Assembly: GCA_013286285.1 (NCBI GenBank)
Contig: JABDGA010000009.1
Location: 242 to 43,554 of the forward strand
DNA from: Alphaproteobacteria bacterium
GTDB taxonomy: Bacteria > Pseudomonadota > Alphaproteobacteria > Rickettsiales > JABCZZ01
Direction of reading: 5' to 3'
Length of the DNA: 43,313 nt
Position numbers and translations under genes: made by a program
Shown: positions 25,996 to 34,323 of the stretch, piece after piece
Layout of the letters: every line of letters begins with the position of its first letter
Numbering within the stretch: the stretch's first letter is position 1
The notes under the pieces: generated by a model
What the model was told of the DNA's origin: nothing
The model's input: the letters and a program-made list of their open reading frames with translations, nothing else
Database searches by the model: none

Positions 25996-26874
25996 ATGCA
26001 ACCTGCCAGACATGATACACAAGCCGGGTTCTCACTGTTACAACTGAGCATTGCGCTTGTCATTATGGGACTACTGGTAGGTGGTACCCTGACCGGAAGG
26101 GATTTAATCAATAATGCCATCATACGCTCACAAATTTCCCAGATAGAAAAATACAATACGGCAGTGGGGACTTTTCAGAATAAATACGGCGGATTACCGG
26201 GGGATTTACGGGTGGATCTCGCTATCCAATTCGGGTTTAATACCAGCGGCTCCAACGGCAGTATAGGCTGGCGTGACGGCAACGGTTTCATAGACGGCTA
26301 TTGCAATGGATGCGGCAACTGGGTGCTCCAGGCGTATGGTGAAACGGTTTTATTCTGGCAGGATTTAAGCCAGGCCAATATGATCGATGGCACTTTTCCC
26401 AACAGTGGCGCCACCAGCGGCGCTGTCACAACTGCTCCCTGGTCACTGGCCAAGGGAACGACCTATATTGGTGACTATTTCCCTACCGCCAAGATCGGGC
26501 AGGGAAATTTTATGTATGTTTACGATGGCCAGAACAATTATTATCAGATCGGCAGTACATGGTATTTACAGGGCGGAGATAACTGGTATGGCCTGTCAGC
26601 GATGACTTCCGTCCTCGGCAATGGCGGAATGACCTCAAACCCGGCGATGACCGTGCAGCAGGCATATAATATCGATAAAAAAATGGATGACGGCCTTCCC
26701 ACCACAGGCAACGTGCAAGCCCTCTACTTAAGCGGATGGGTAGCCAACTGGGCCAACTCACAAGCCACGGACAGCACTACTTCCTGCTATAATACCACGA
26801 CCAATACCTACTCTATCAGTAAAAACGGTGGAAACGGCATGAATTGTGCCTTATCCTTCCAGTTCCAACACTAA
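25996..26874 (+). CDS. Prepilin-like protein lacking the usual Glu5
   Basis: A 292-residue protein with a class III signal peptide: MQPARHDTQAG|FSLLQLSIALVIMGLLVGGTLTG. The fifth residue of the mature protein, normally Glu, is Gln here (FSLLQ). The body contains LPGDL, WRDGNGFIDG, ETVLFWQDLSQANMIDG, TYIGDYFPTAKIGQG and the tail PAMTVQQAYNIDKKMDDGLPTTGNVQA, which is shared with the next gene. Cys pairs near the middle (CNGCGNW) and end (SCYN, MNCA) may bond. It begins an apparent two-gene operon with a 4-base gap to the next gene. The E5 loss is typical of tip subunits such as GspK/PilX-type minor pseudopilins, so this may be a cap. Confidence 0.85.
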   Translation: MQPARHDTQAGFSLLQLSIALVIMGLLVGGTLTGRDLINNAIIRSQISQIEKYNTAVGTFQNKYGGLPGDLRVDLAIQFGFNTSGSNGSIGWRDGNGFIDGYCNGCGNWVLQAYGETVLFWQDLSQANMIDGTFPNSGATSGAVTTAPWSLAKGTTYIGDYFPTAKIGQGNFMYVYDGQNNYYQIGSTWYLQGGDNWYGLSAMTSVLGNGGMTSNPAMTVQQAYNIDKKMDDGLPTTGNVQALYLSGWVANWANSQATDSTTSCYNTTTNTYSISKNGGNGMNCALSFQFQH

Positions 26875-26878
26875 TCGT

Positions 26879-27871
26879 ATGCAACAGAGAAAATATATAA
26901 GACAGGGATTCACGCTTATCGAGGCGAGCATCGTCCTTGTAATCCTTGCACTGATTATCGGCAGCGTATTTCTCGGAAAAAGTCTTAAAAATTCTGCCGC
27001 CATCAATGCCCAGATTGCTCAGATACAAAAATACCAGGCGGCGGTGAATATGTTTCAGACCAAGTATAATAGTTATCTGCCAGGCGATATTCCCAGTCCT
27101 TATGCGCAGAACTTCGGATTCCAAACACGAGGACAAAAGAGAGGCGAAGGAGATGGTAACGGCCTCATAGAATCCAACTGCAGCAATTGCACCGGCTGCG
27201 CGGATCCCACGCAAGGGGGGTGTGGAGAGATGGCTGTATTCTGGCAGGATTTAAGCACCGCTGGTCTTATTGACACGAGTGTCCCTACCGGCACCAACCA
27301 GCCTAACATATCCGCCCCTATTACAGGGAATTGCTGCGCCTCAGTACCTGCCAGTCCAGGGCTGCTGACACAGTGGATCCCACAGGCCAAACTGGGAAAT
27401 AATAATTTTATATATGCCTATACAGGCGCAATAGACTATAATAGCGGCGCTTCTTTTACTTACCTTAATGCCAATTATTTCGGCCTTTCCCAGGTAAGCG
27501 TGATCGGGTGGAACTATGAATCCACGGGCAATAGCGGCAGCGGCGCCCAAACTATGACCGTCCAGCAGGCATATGCCATTGACAGCAAGATGGATGACGG
27601 GCTGCCGCAATCAGGCAACGTTATCGCCTGTTATCTGGATTATGATGCAAATAACGAGGGAGAAGTATGGGCGGCGGGTTTCAGCCAGCTAGGTGCGGGC
27701 AGCTCTGTCACAGGAGGAGGATTCGGCTGCGTTCCTACGACTTCGGCTACATCCTATGCAAGTAGTAACTGCTTTGATAATAACGGCGTCACGGGCGTAC
27801 AAACCTACTCCCTCAGTAAAAACGCTGCTACTCCAAACTGCGCCCTTTCCTTCCAGATACAAAATCAATAG
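26879..27871 (+). CDS. Prepilin-like protein, partner of the preceding gene
   Basis: A 330-residue protein with MQQRKYIRQG|FTLIEASIVLVILALIIGSVFLG, a standard class III signal with Glu5. The body resembles its neighbour: KYNSYLPGDIPSPYAQNFGFQ, GDGNGLIESNCSNCTGCADP, AVFWQDLSTAGLID, QAKLGNNNFIYAY and MTVQQAYAIDSKMDDGLPQSGNV. Cys-rich central loop (CSNCTGC). The start is ATG at 26879, 4 bases after the previous stop; the frame runs on upstream but overlaps that gene. Two similar pseudopilins in tandem, one with and one without Glu5, suggests a heteropolymer of which this is the likely major subunit. No secretin or ATPase is in the window. Confidence 0.85.
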   Translation: MQQRKYIRQGFTLIEASIVLVILALIIGSVFLGKSLKNSAAINAQIAQIQKYQAAVNMFQTKYNSYLPGDIPSPYAQNFGFQTRGQKRGEGDGNGLIESNCSNCTGCADPTQGGCGEMAVFWQDLSTAGLIDTSVPTGTNQPNISAPITGNCCASVPASPGLLTQWIPQAKLGNNNFIYAYTGAIDYNSGASFTYLNANYFGLSQVSVIGWNYESTGNSGSGAQTMTVQQAYAIDSKMDDGLPQSGNVIACYLDYDANNEGEVWAAGFSQLGAGSSVTGGGFGCVPTTSATSYASSNCFDNNGVTGVQTYSLSKNAATPNCALSFQIQNQ

Positions 27872-27896
27872 GCATACGTTTAGCCGAATAAAGCTC

Positions 27897-29309
27897 CTAC
27901 ACCATTTTTTCCGGCTTCACCCATTCGTCAAACTGCTGCGCTGTAAGCAATCCAAGCACTATTCCTGCTTCTTTGAGCGACGTCCCTTCCTTATGCGCTT
28001 TTTTGGCAATCTTGGCGGCATTGTCATAGCCGATATGCGGGTTGAGCGCGGTCACCAGCATGAGTGACTCATTCATAAGCCTTGCAATCCGATCGGTATT
28101 GGCCACGATTCCCACCACGCAGTTATCCGTGAAACTCACCGCTGCGTCGGCAAGCAGCCGGATGGATTGCAATACATTATAAATAATCATCGGCTTAAAA
28201 ACGTTCAGCTCGAAATGCCCGTTCGAGCCACCGATGCTAACCGTCACATGGTTGCCCATCACCTGCGCCGCCACCATGGTCATGGCCTCCGACTGGGTAG
28301 GGTTAACCTTGCCCGGCATGATGGAGGAGCCCGGCTCGTTTTCCGGCAGCGACAGCTCCCCAAAACCGCAGCGCGGGCCGGAGCCGAGCAGTCTTATGTC
28401 ATTTGCAATCTTCATCAGCGATACGGCAAGCGTATTGAGCGCGCCCGATACTTCCACCATCGTGTCATGCGTGGCAAGCGCCTCGAATTTATTGGGCGCG
28501 GTGACAAAGGGCAGCTTCGTAAGCTTGGCGACTTCTTCGGCGAAGCCTTCGGCGAAGCCTTTCTTCGTATTCAGGCCGGTGCCCACCGCCGTGCCACCCT
28601 GCGCCAGTTGGTAAAGATGCGGTAACGTTACCTCCACACGTTTTATGCCGTTGGCTATCTGCGTCACATAGCCGGAAAACTCCTGGCCGAGCGTGAGCGG
28701 AGTCGCGTCCTGCAAATGGGTGCGGCCGATTTTGATGATGTCCTTAAACTCCTTCTGTTTATCCGCAAGCGCCTTATGCAGGTGCTTGAGCGCAGGAATC
28801 AGATGGCCCGTAATTTCGCACACGGCGGCGATATGCATCGCCGTCGGGAAGGAATCGTTCGACGACTGCCCCATATTGACGTGATCGTTGGGATGCACCG
28901 GCCTTTTCGACCCCATTACCCCACCCGCTATTTCAATCGCACGGTTGGAAATCACTTCGTTGACGTTCATATTGGTCTGCGTGCCGGAACCGGTCTGCCA
29001 GACGACCAGCGGGAAATTCCCATCCAGCTTGCCATCCACCACTTCCCCGGCCGCCTGCACAATATGCCCTCCGATGGATTCATCCAGCGCCCCAAGCCGC
29101 ATATTGACCGATGCCGCCGCCAGTTTAAGGATCCCGAAAGCACAGATAAGCGGCTTCGGCATGGTCTCATCGCCGATTTTAAAATTCCCCAGGCTCCGCT
29201 GCGTCTGCGCCCCCCAGTATTTATCTGCGGACACGTCAATCGCGCCGAAACTGTCCGTTTCGCTGCGCACGTTATCTGCGGTTTTGTTTTTCGCTTGCAT
29301 GGAACCCAT
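27897..29309 (-). CDS. fumC: Class II fumarate hydratase
   Basis: A 470-residue tetrameric, iron-independent fumarase of the TCA cycle that converts fumarate to malate. Signature [20 protein letters not shown] is intact, as are [38 protein letters not shown], and [20 protein letters not shown], and the C-terminal subdomain ends normally. The ATG at 29309 has GGAG eight bases upstream. It converges with the prepilin genes (25-base gap) and diverges from chpT. Confidence 0.97.
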   Translation of the reverse strand: MGSMQAKNKTADNVRSETDSFGAIDVSADKYWGAQTQRSLGNFKIGDETMPKPLICAFGILKLAAASVNMRLGALDESIGGHIVQAAGEVVDGKLDGNFPLVVWQTGSGTQTNMNVNEVISNRAIEIAGGVMGSKRPVHPNDHVNMGQSSNDSFPTAMHIAAVCEITGHLIPALKHLHKALADKQKEFKDIIKIGRTHLQDATPLTLGQEFSGYVTQIANGIKRVEVTLPHLYQLAQGGTAVGTGLNTKKGFAEGFAEEVAKLTKLPFVTAPNKFEALATHDTMVEVSGALNTLAVSLMKIANDIRLLGSGPRCGFGELSLPENEPGSSIMPGKVNPTQSEAMTMVAAQVMGNHVTVSIGGSNGHFELNVFKPMIIYNVLQSIRLLADAAVSFTDNCVVGIVANTDRIARLMNESLMLVTALNPHIGYDNAAKIAKKAHKEGTSLKEAGIVLGLLTAQQFDEWVKPEKMV

Positions 29310-29365
29310 TTTTATACTCCATATAATTTCAAGGCTTTTAGATTTCTATCGCGATTGTTAATGAA

Positions 29366-29393
29366 TTGTAAATACCTATCCTGCTAGTATATT
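29366..29393 (+). promoter_or_regulatory. Promoter of chpT with a near-match to a CtrA site
   Basis: TTGTAA (29366-29371), 16-base spacer, TATATT (29388-29393). Overlapping the -35 is TTAA-N7-TAAA (29358-29372), one base off the CtrA consensus TTAA-N7-TTAA. The CtrA site is only suggestive. Confidence 0.45.
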
Positions 29394-29426
29394 CACCTAA
29401 AATAGAAGCAACCGAAGGAAACAGGG

Positions 29427-30068
29427 ATGATACCGCAACTTAAACTGGCTGAACTGCTCTGCACCCGCCTGTGCCATGATCTGGCCGGCCCCGTCGGCGC
29501 GATGGCCAACGGCGCCGAATTCATGCAGGAAGAAGGCGTCAAGATGCATGAGCAGGCCATGGATCTTATCAGCACCAGCGCGGCGCAAGCGATAGCACGG
29601 CTGCAGTTTTACCGCCGGGCCTATGGGCGCATCAATGAAAACGGCGAGGCCAGCATTGAAGAATTAAAGAAGGCAACCAGCGATTTTTTTGCGGGCGGTA
29701 AGGTAACGGTGGACTGGCCGGATGTCCATACCGATTCTTCCGGCGTCTCCATCAGCTATAAAATGGGCCGCCTGGTATTTAACCTTATCATCATTGCAGC
29801 AGCCACCCTGTTGCGCGGCGGCACGATCGCCGTGCGGCTTTCCGCCAACGATGCCACCAAATCCATACATATCCAAGCCGCCGGCAAGATGGTAAAGTGG
29901 GACAAGGAAATCGAGGATTCGCTTTCCGGGCTGGTCGCGCTGGAAGCGCTCACGCCGAAGCTGGCCCAGGCCTATATGAGCCGCCTGCTTGCTGAAGAGC
30001 TGAACACCAGCCTCTCCTGGCAGGTTGCGGAAGAATCCATAACGTTAGTGGCATACCGGAAACTCTGA
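29427..30068 (+). CDS. chpT: Histidine phosphotransferase ChpT
   Basis: A 213-residue protein of the ChpT family. The phosphorylated His17 sits in LCTRLCHDLAGPVGAMANGAEFM, the family hallmark; a helical dimerisation hairpin and a degenerate ATPase-like domain follow (SYKMGRLVFNLIIIAAATLLRGGTIAVRLS). ChpT passes phosphate from CckA to CtrA and CpdR, so this gene predicts a CtrA cell-cycle or motility circuit elsewhere in the genome. Its stop overlaps the start of the lipoprotein gene (TGATG). The region just upstream has a near-CtrA site, which might indicate feedback, but this is inference. Confidence 0.9.
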   Translation: MIPQLKLAELLCTRLCHDLAGPVGAMANGAEFMQEEGVKMHEQAMDLISTSAAQAIARLQFYRRAYGRINENGEASIEELKKATSDFFAGGKVTVDWPDVHTDSSGVSISYKMGRLVFNLIIIAAATLLRGGTIAVRLSANDATKSIHIQAAGKMVKWDKEIEDSLSGLVALEALTPKLAQAYMSRLLAEELNTSLSWQVAEESITLVAYRKL

Positions 30069-30283
30069 TGACGAAGCTCTCCCGCATTGTATTGGCCTTA
30101 TTGCTCGGAAGCCTGTGCGTTTCCCTCTCCGGCTGCGCCGATGACGACGATGAAGGCGGAGGCGGGGTTGGACTATGCACCTACCTCGGCGCATGCAACG
30201 ACGAGGGCGGAGGCGGGAGCGGCGATAGCAGCGATGGAGACACGAGCCATGTAGGGCATGACGGCACGGATGTCGAGCATTAA
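30068..30283 (+). CDS. Small acidic, glycine-rich lipoprotein
   Basis: A 71-residue protein with a lipoprotein signal (LALLLGSLCVSLSGC) where Cys23 in the LSGC lipobox would be lipidated. The mature part is short, with Asp runs and Gly-rich stretches (DDDDEGGGG, DEGGGGSGDSSDGD) and a His-containing tail, and two further Cys. The DD after the lipid Cys would favour inner-membrane retention under the enterobacterial +2 rule, which may not apply here. It overlaps chpT by TGATG. Such Gly/Asp lipoproteins are usually uncharacterised; a metal- or calcium-binding role is only a guess. Confidence 0.75.
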   Translation: MTKLSRIVLALLLGSLCVSLSGCADDDDEGGGGVGLCTYLGACNDEGGGGSGDSSDGDTSHVGHDGTDVEH

Positions 30284-30381
30284 GCGAAATAATCGCTTGA
30301 AAACAGGCGCTATGTATATATTGTAGCGTACTGGATTATAAACAATCCCGACTGTGAGTTTATGTATATTAAATATATGGA

Positions 30382-30449
30382 TGTCATGCCAGCGAAAGCT
30401 GGCATCCAGATCGGACAAGCAAGCTCTAAAACCGACTTCTGGCATGACA
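30382..30449. repeat. Dispersed palindromic element, type B (full)
   Basis: TGTCATGCCAG (30382-30392) is the inverted copy of CTGGCATGACA (30439-30449), and a short hairpin GCCAGCGAAAGCTGGC sits at the left end. It fills the gap before lysC. Shares the ATCCAGATCGG part with the element at 17471. Confidence 0.75.
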
Positions 30450-30502
30450 ATTTTGTTTATCAACTACTTAAACTCATAATTCGGGTTAAATAGACGTCGG
30501 GT

Positions 30503-31732
30503 ATGCCTGTCATCGTACAAAAATTTGGTGGAACATCGGTCGCGGATCTGGACCGCATTCGCAATGTCGCACGCAAGGTAAAAAGAGAAGTGGATCGGGG
30601 AAACCAAGTCGCGGTGGTGGTTTCCGCCATGTCGGGCGTCACGGATCAGCTAGTGAACATGACGCGGCAGCTTTCCGGACTTTCCACGCCCTCAGCGCTT
30701 GAAGAATATGATACGATTGTATCCTCCGGAGAACAGGTCACGGCTGGCCTGCTGGCGCTGGCGCTTAATGAAATGGGCATTCCGGCGCGTTCCTGGCTCG
30801 GCTGGCAGCTACCGCTGGTAAGTGATGCCGCGCATGGCAAAGCCCGTATCCATGATATTAAAAGCGATGCTATCATGGAATCGCTGAACGAAGGCAATGT
30901 CGCCGTAGTTGCAGGATTTCAGGGGGTGGACGAGCATGGCCGCATTTCCACGCTGGGGCGCGGCGGTTCGGACACGTCGGCGGTGGCGCTTGCCGCAGCA
31001 CTTAAGGCGCAACGCTGCGACATCTATACGGATGTGGACGGGATCTATACCTGCGATCCGCGCATCGTCACCAAGGCGCATAAGCTGCATAGGGTTGCGT
31101 ATGAGGAAATACTGGAAATGGCCTCGCAGGGGGCAAAAGTGCTACAGACGCGATCGGTGGAGATGGCAATGAACCACGGTGTCCGGGTTCAGGTATTGTC
31201 GAGCTTCAGCGACGCGGAAGGAACGTTACTTGTGGATGAGGAGGAAGTCGTGGAAAGAAAAAGAATCACAGGCATTGCCTATAGCCGCGACGAGGCGCGC
31301 ATTACGCTGACGTCCGTTGCCAACATCCCGGGAGTAAGTGCCGAGATTTTCGGGCCGCTGGCCGATGCCAATATAAACGTGGATATGATCGTGCAGAACG
31401 TCAGCGAAGGCGGCGCGGAAACCGACGTCACCTTCACCGTACCGCGTGGCGATCTCAAAAATGCCCTTGCCGTCGTCGAGAAATCCCGTGACAAAATCAA
31501 ATACAAATCCCTGAATTCAGATGATTCTGTCGCCAAGGTATCGGTCATAGGCGTAGGCATGCGCAGCCATGTCGGCATCGCGCAGGAAATGTTCAAAACG
31601 CTGGCCGATAAAGGCATCAATATCCTGGTGATTTCAACGTCGGAAATAAAGATTTCCGTATTGATTGCAGAAGAGTATACTGAGCTTGCATTGCGCGCAT
31701 TGCATACCGCCTATGGACTCGATACGGAGTAG
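30503..31732 (+). CDS. lysC: Aspartate kinase
   Basis: A 409-residue aspartokinase, first step of lysine, threonine and methionine synthesis. N-terminal kinase motifs: VQKFGGTSVADLDRIRNVA, SGEQVTAGLLALAL, GRGGSDTSAVALAAAL and DVDGIYTCDPRIV. Two ACT domains end the protein (RITLTSVANIPGVSAEIFGPLADANINVDMIVQ and VSVIGVGMRSHVGIAQEMFKTLADKGINILVIS), which give feedback inhibition by lysine and threonine. Length fits the monofunctional alphaproteobacterial form. Followed after 4 bases by the zf-CHCC gene. Confidence 0.97.
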   Translation: MPVIVQKFGGTSVADLDRIRNVARKVKREVDRGNQVAVVVSAMSGVTDQLVNMTRQLSGLSTPSALEEYDTIVSSGEQVTAGLLALALNEMGIPARSWLGWQLPLVSDAAHGKARIHDIKSDAIMESLNEGNVAVVAGFQGVDEHGRISTLGRGGSDTSAVALAAALKAQRCDIYTDVDGIYTCDPRIVTKAHKLHRVAYEEILEMASQGAKVLQTRSVEMAMNHGVRVQVLSSFSDAEGTLLVDEEEVVERKRITGIAYSRDEARITLTSVANIPGVSAEIFGPLADANINVDMIVQNVSEGGAETDVTFTVPRGDLKNALAVVEKSRDKIKYKSLNSDDSVAKVSVIGVGMRSHVGIAQEMFKTLADKGINILVISTSEIKISVLIAEEYTELALRALHTAYGLDTE

Positions 31733-31736
31733 ATCC

Positions 31737-31904
31737 ATGAATATGAAACCGTTTGAAACGATTGAAGTGGATAAGGCAGAAATCGCCTGTGATGGCGGTA
31801 AGCTCGGCCATCCCCGGGTATTTCTTCATATCGACCACACTTCCGGCACCATCCAGTGCCCCTATTGCAGCCGGTTATATGTGTTGAAGAAGGATGCTGC
31901 GTAA
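31737..31904 (+). CDS. zf-CHCC zinc-finger protein (NDUFS6-like)
   Basis: A 55-residue protein with the CHCC ligand set: IACDGGKLGHPRVFLHIDHTSGTIQCPYCSRLYVL, where Cys, His, Cys and Cys would hold one zinc. Family members relate to the mitochondrial complex I subunit NDUFS6, and free-standing copies are common in alphaproteobacteria. The start is ATG at 31737 behind GGAG with seven bases spacing; the frame runs further upstream into lysC but that is not real. It directly follows lysC. Confidence 0.92.
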   Translation: MNMKPFETIEVDKAEIACDGGKLGHPRVFLHIDHTSGTIQCPYCSRLYVLKKDAA

Positions 31905-31966
31905 CTATATTCTTTAATATTATGTTACATATCAGAATTTACCGGAATTTGGTTGGAGTTTTTAGA

Positions 31967-34126
31967 TCAAGGAAAGTCTGGAGATTTGCCGCCGCGCTCA
32001 TTTCTCTCTAAAATCTCTCTCAAATAAGGAGGACGGTAGTGGGTTTTTTCTATTTCAGAAGAATCATTGCTTGCAGTCGGGTGTCCCTTCTCTCTGGCCT
32101 CCTTAGATAATTTATATGTTCTTTCCAGAATGTTTTTATATTGAGGAAATCGTTCTGTTAGCTTAGCAAGATCAGAGTCATCAATAGTAAGCCGATCACC
32201 TGCTTCGGTATGCATGATTGTAGATTCACTAATATTCAATTCACTTGCAAAATCGGATTGAATGAGAGAAGTAGTTTCTCTTACTGCGCGTAATACCTCC
32301 CCAAATTGATTCCTTACAGGGAAAAAGGCAAGAAATTCTGAATTCTCAAGAACATTAAAAGAATTATCCGCAAGAATATTTTTTCTCACCAGAGTATGCA
32401 CCCATTGTTTTGCCTTATCGCTAGTATTTAATGTTGGTATAGCTAATAGGATAATTCTTTCAGTTACTTCGGGAAAAGGTTGGTATAAATTTACCACTGG
32501 AGCAATAAGAGAATATGGAAAATTCATATGTCCTGATTCTAAATTAGAGAGCATAATTTTCCGAAGGCCAAGTCGGCTCTCGACTTCGCTTTGAAAGAAA
32601 TCTCTACTCTCCCTAAGCATGGCCAATATATGGCCAAGAGTTTTTCTGTTAGATTGTCCAGCCGCTAGCTGTTTTTTACACCACTGTAATAATTGTTTCT
32701 TGCACCATCCTGAATCACGTATTGGATGGTTTATATATTCCCATTCCTCTCTGTGAATTTTATCCTCTAGCCAAGAGAAGTCTATTGTGTCGTCTACTAA
32801 ATGGGAAAAAGTTTTTGCTTCACCCATGGATATACCCTGCGCGTGTTCTTTTGGATGTATTAATTCTCTAAGTAAGAAACCAAGCGACGATCTTATAATG
32901 GGAATTTTTCCTAATTCCATCCGAGAAACCTGTCCTTGATCTATATTTAATGCATGTGCTATATCGATTTGGAACTTATGTACTTTTTTCCTTCCTTGCA
33001 GCAACATCTGCCCTGCCTTCAACTGTACAGTCTTCTGTATATGTTTTAGCAAGGCTACCTTGGCACCGCTTTCAGGCATGCCCATTTCAACATATTGTCG
33101 AATACCTATCAAAGAAGGCTGTCGCTCTTCGGGTAACGCTATAAGAAAGCGTATAACTTTTTCCATAAGGGGGAGAGAAATCTCTCCTTGCTCAATAGCA
33201 GAAATGTCCGACTGGTTTAGTCCTTCTATGTGAGAAGCAATTTCTCCCGGCGTTAAACTGGTATTTTGTAACAAAGCATCCAAAACATGAGACTGGCCTA
33301 TTGCGGTTCTACGCGTTCTTTTTTGCTTAGGCATAAGGTCTGTATCTATAGCTACCGCCAGACGTGCTTTATTTATCTGTTCGCTCAAATCTTCACCGAA
33401 ATATTCCTTATATAAAGGAATAATAGAAGGATTCAAATTCGCCAACGCATTTTCCGGTAAGGGCTTTCCTATATTGTTTCTTAGACAATCGATTAATTCT
33501 TGTACATTACGCTGATAAATGGTTTTTGCCGTTGTTGTCGGTATATTATTACATGCCTTAGCAACATCGGGAAAAGACATATGAAGCATAAATCGGCAAA
33601 AAATAATCGGTTGTGCATTTGATTTTAAGGTTGCAATCCATGCAATCACATAATCATTTCTTTCTTTTTGAAGTGCGGCTTCTTCAGGCGTTGGAAGTTT
33701 TTCCTGACCGAGTATAGAACCACCCTGAATGTCAAGAATATCGGCCCAGTCTTCGTCACTCTGAGGAGATGCCAATTCACTAAAAGTGCTTGTCGTTTTA
33801 ATACGTGCGCTTCTTAAATAATCAATGCTGAGATTTCGAGTAGCCCTTGCAAAGTAATTTCTCAGATCTTTTACTATACGGCTTCTTTTTGCTTCATCAA
33901 AAGGTTGTTCTATATTTTCCTGCGCCCAATCTAAATCCTTTTTTCTTGTCACAACACTTTCTATAATAACATCTCGAAAATCATCAACCAGATCGTGGGT
34001 AGCACGATTACCCAATGCGCTGTGTGCAATTTGGTCCATTAAGCGACGCATGTCACTTGAAATCATGTAAGACCAGATGAATTCCGATTCATTTTGCGGT
34101 TCTGGATTATCACCTTGACTTGGCAT
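31967..34126 (-). CDS. ECF-sigma-like protein fused to an array of XRE-type HTH domains
   Basis: A 719-residue protein I do not recognise as a named family. Residues about 26-112 resemble sigma region 2 (LRNYFARATRNLSIDYLRSAR). Residues 152-215 resemble sigma region 4 (VIAWIATLKSNAQPIIFCRFMLHMSFPDVAKAC, then TTTAKTIYQRNVQELIDCL). Then four Cro/C1-like HTH units: about 281-331 (LTPGEIASHIEGLNQSDISAIEQGEISLP), 383-425 (HKFQIDIAHALNIDQGQVSRMELGKIPII), 498-550 (FFQSEVESRLGLRKIMLSNLESGHMNFP) and 610-662 (IQSDFASELNISESTIMHTEAGDRLTI). The pattern 'Q-x-D/E-x-A-x-x-L-x-I-x-x-x-x-I-S-x-x-E-x-G' recurs in each. No transmembrane segment. The gene is richer in AT than its neighbours and has only a weak ribosome site. 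It probably regulates transcription; a defence or phage role is possible but unproven. Confidence 0.75.
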   Translation of the reverse strand: MPSQGDNPEPQNESEFIWSYMISSDMRRLMDQIAHSALGNRATHDLVDDFRDVIIESVVTRKKDLDWAQENIEQPFDEAKRSRIVKDLRNYFARATRNLSIDYLRSARIKTTSTFSELASPQSDEDWADILDIQGGSILGQEKLPTPEEAALQKERNDYVIAWIATLKSNAQPIIFCRFMLHMSFPDVAKACNNIPTTTAKTIYQRNVQELIDCLRNNIGKPLPENALANLNPSIIPLYKEYFGEDLSEQINKARLAVAIDTDLMPKQKRTRRTAIGQSHVLDALLQNTSLTPGEIASHIEGLNQSDISAIEQGEISLPLMEKVIRFLIALPEERQPSLIGIRQYVEMGMPESGAKVALLKHIQKTVQLKAGQMLLQGRKKVHKFQIDIAHALNIDQGQVSRMELGKIPIIRSSLGFLLRELIHPKEHAQGISMGEAKTFSHLVDDTIDFSWLEDKIHREEWEYINHPIRDSGWCKKQLLQWCKKQLAAGQSNRKTLGHILAMLRESRDFFQSEVESRLGLRKIMLSNLESGHMNFPYSLIAPVVNLYQPFPEVTERIILLAIPTLNTSDKAKQWVHTLVRKNILADNSFNVLENSEFLAFFPVRNQFGEVLRAVRETTSLIQSDFASELNISESTIMHTEAGDRLTIDDSDLAKLTERFPQYKNILERTYKLSKEAREKGHPTASNDSSEIEKTHYRPPYLREILERNERGGKSPDFP

Positions 34127-34210
34127 AATGCTTCAACCATTGGCTACATTAAGAGCCCAAACCTTCGAGCACCGTCTATTGTACGGCAAGAAAATTAAGA
34201 ATTGGTTACT

Positions 34211-34227
34211 TCTCACCATAGGTGAGA
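34211..34227. promoter_or_regulatory. Palindrome upstream of the sigma/HTH fusion gene
   Basis: TCTCACC and GGTGAGA form perfect 7-bp arms with a 3-base centre (ATA). It lies about 85 bases upstream of the start at 34126, a reasonable place for an operator bound by an HTH regulator. Confidence 0.5.
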
Positions 34228-34323
34228 GGGATGATTTCAGGCAGCTCAAAAATACGGGAATAACCCCATATTAGCCCCAAATACACACGCGGCGAGTATC
34301 ACATCGCTTATCAAAGCCGCATA

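Noticed and set aside
28716-29387. 223-codon plus-strand frame antisense to fumC
   Set aside because: Full-length fumarase is on the minus strand; this is a shadow.
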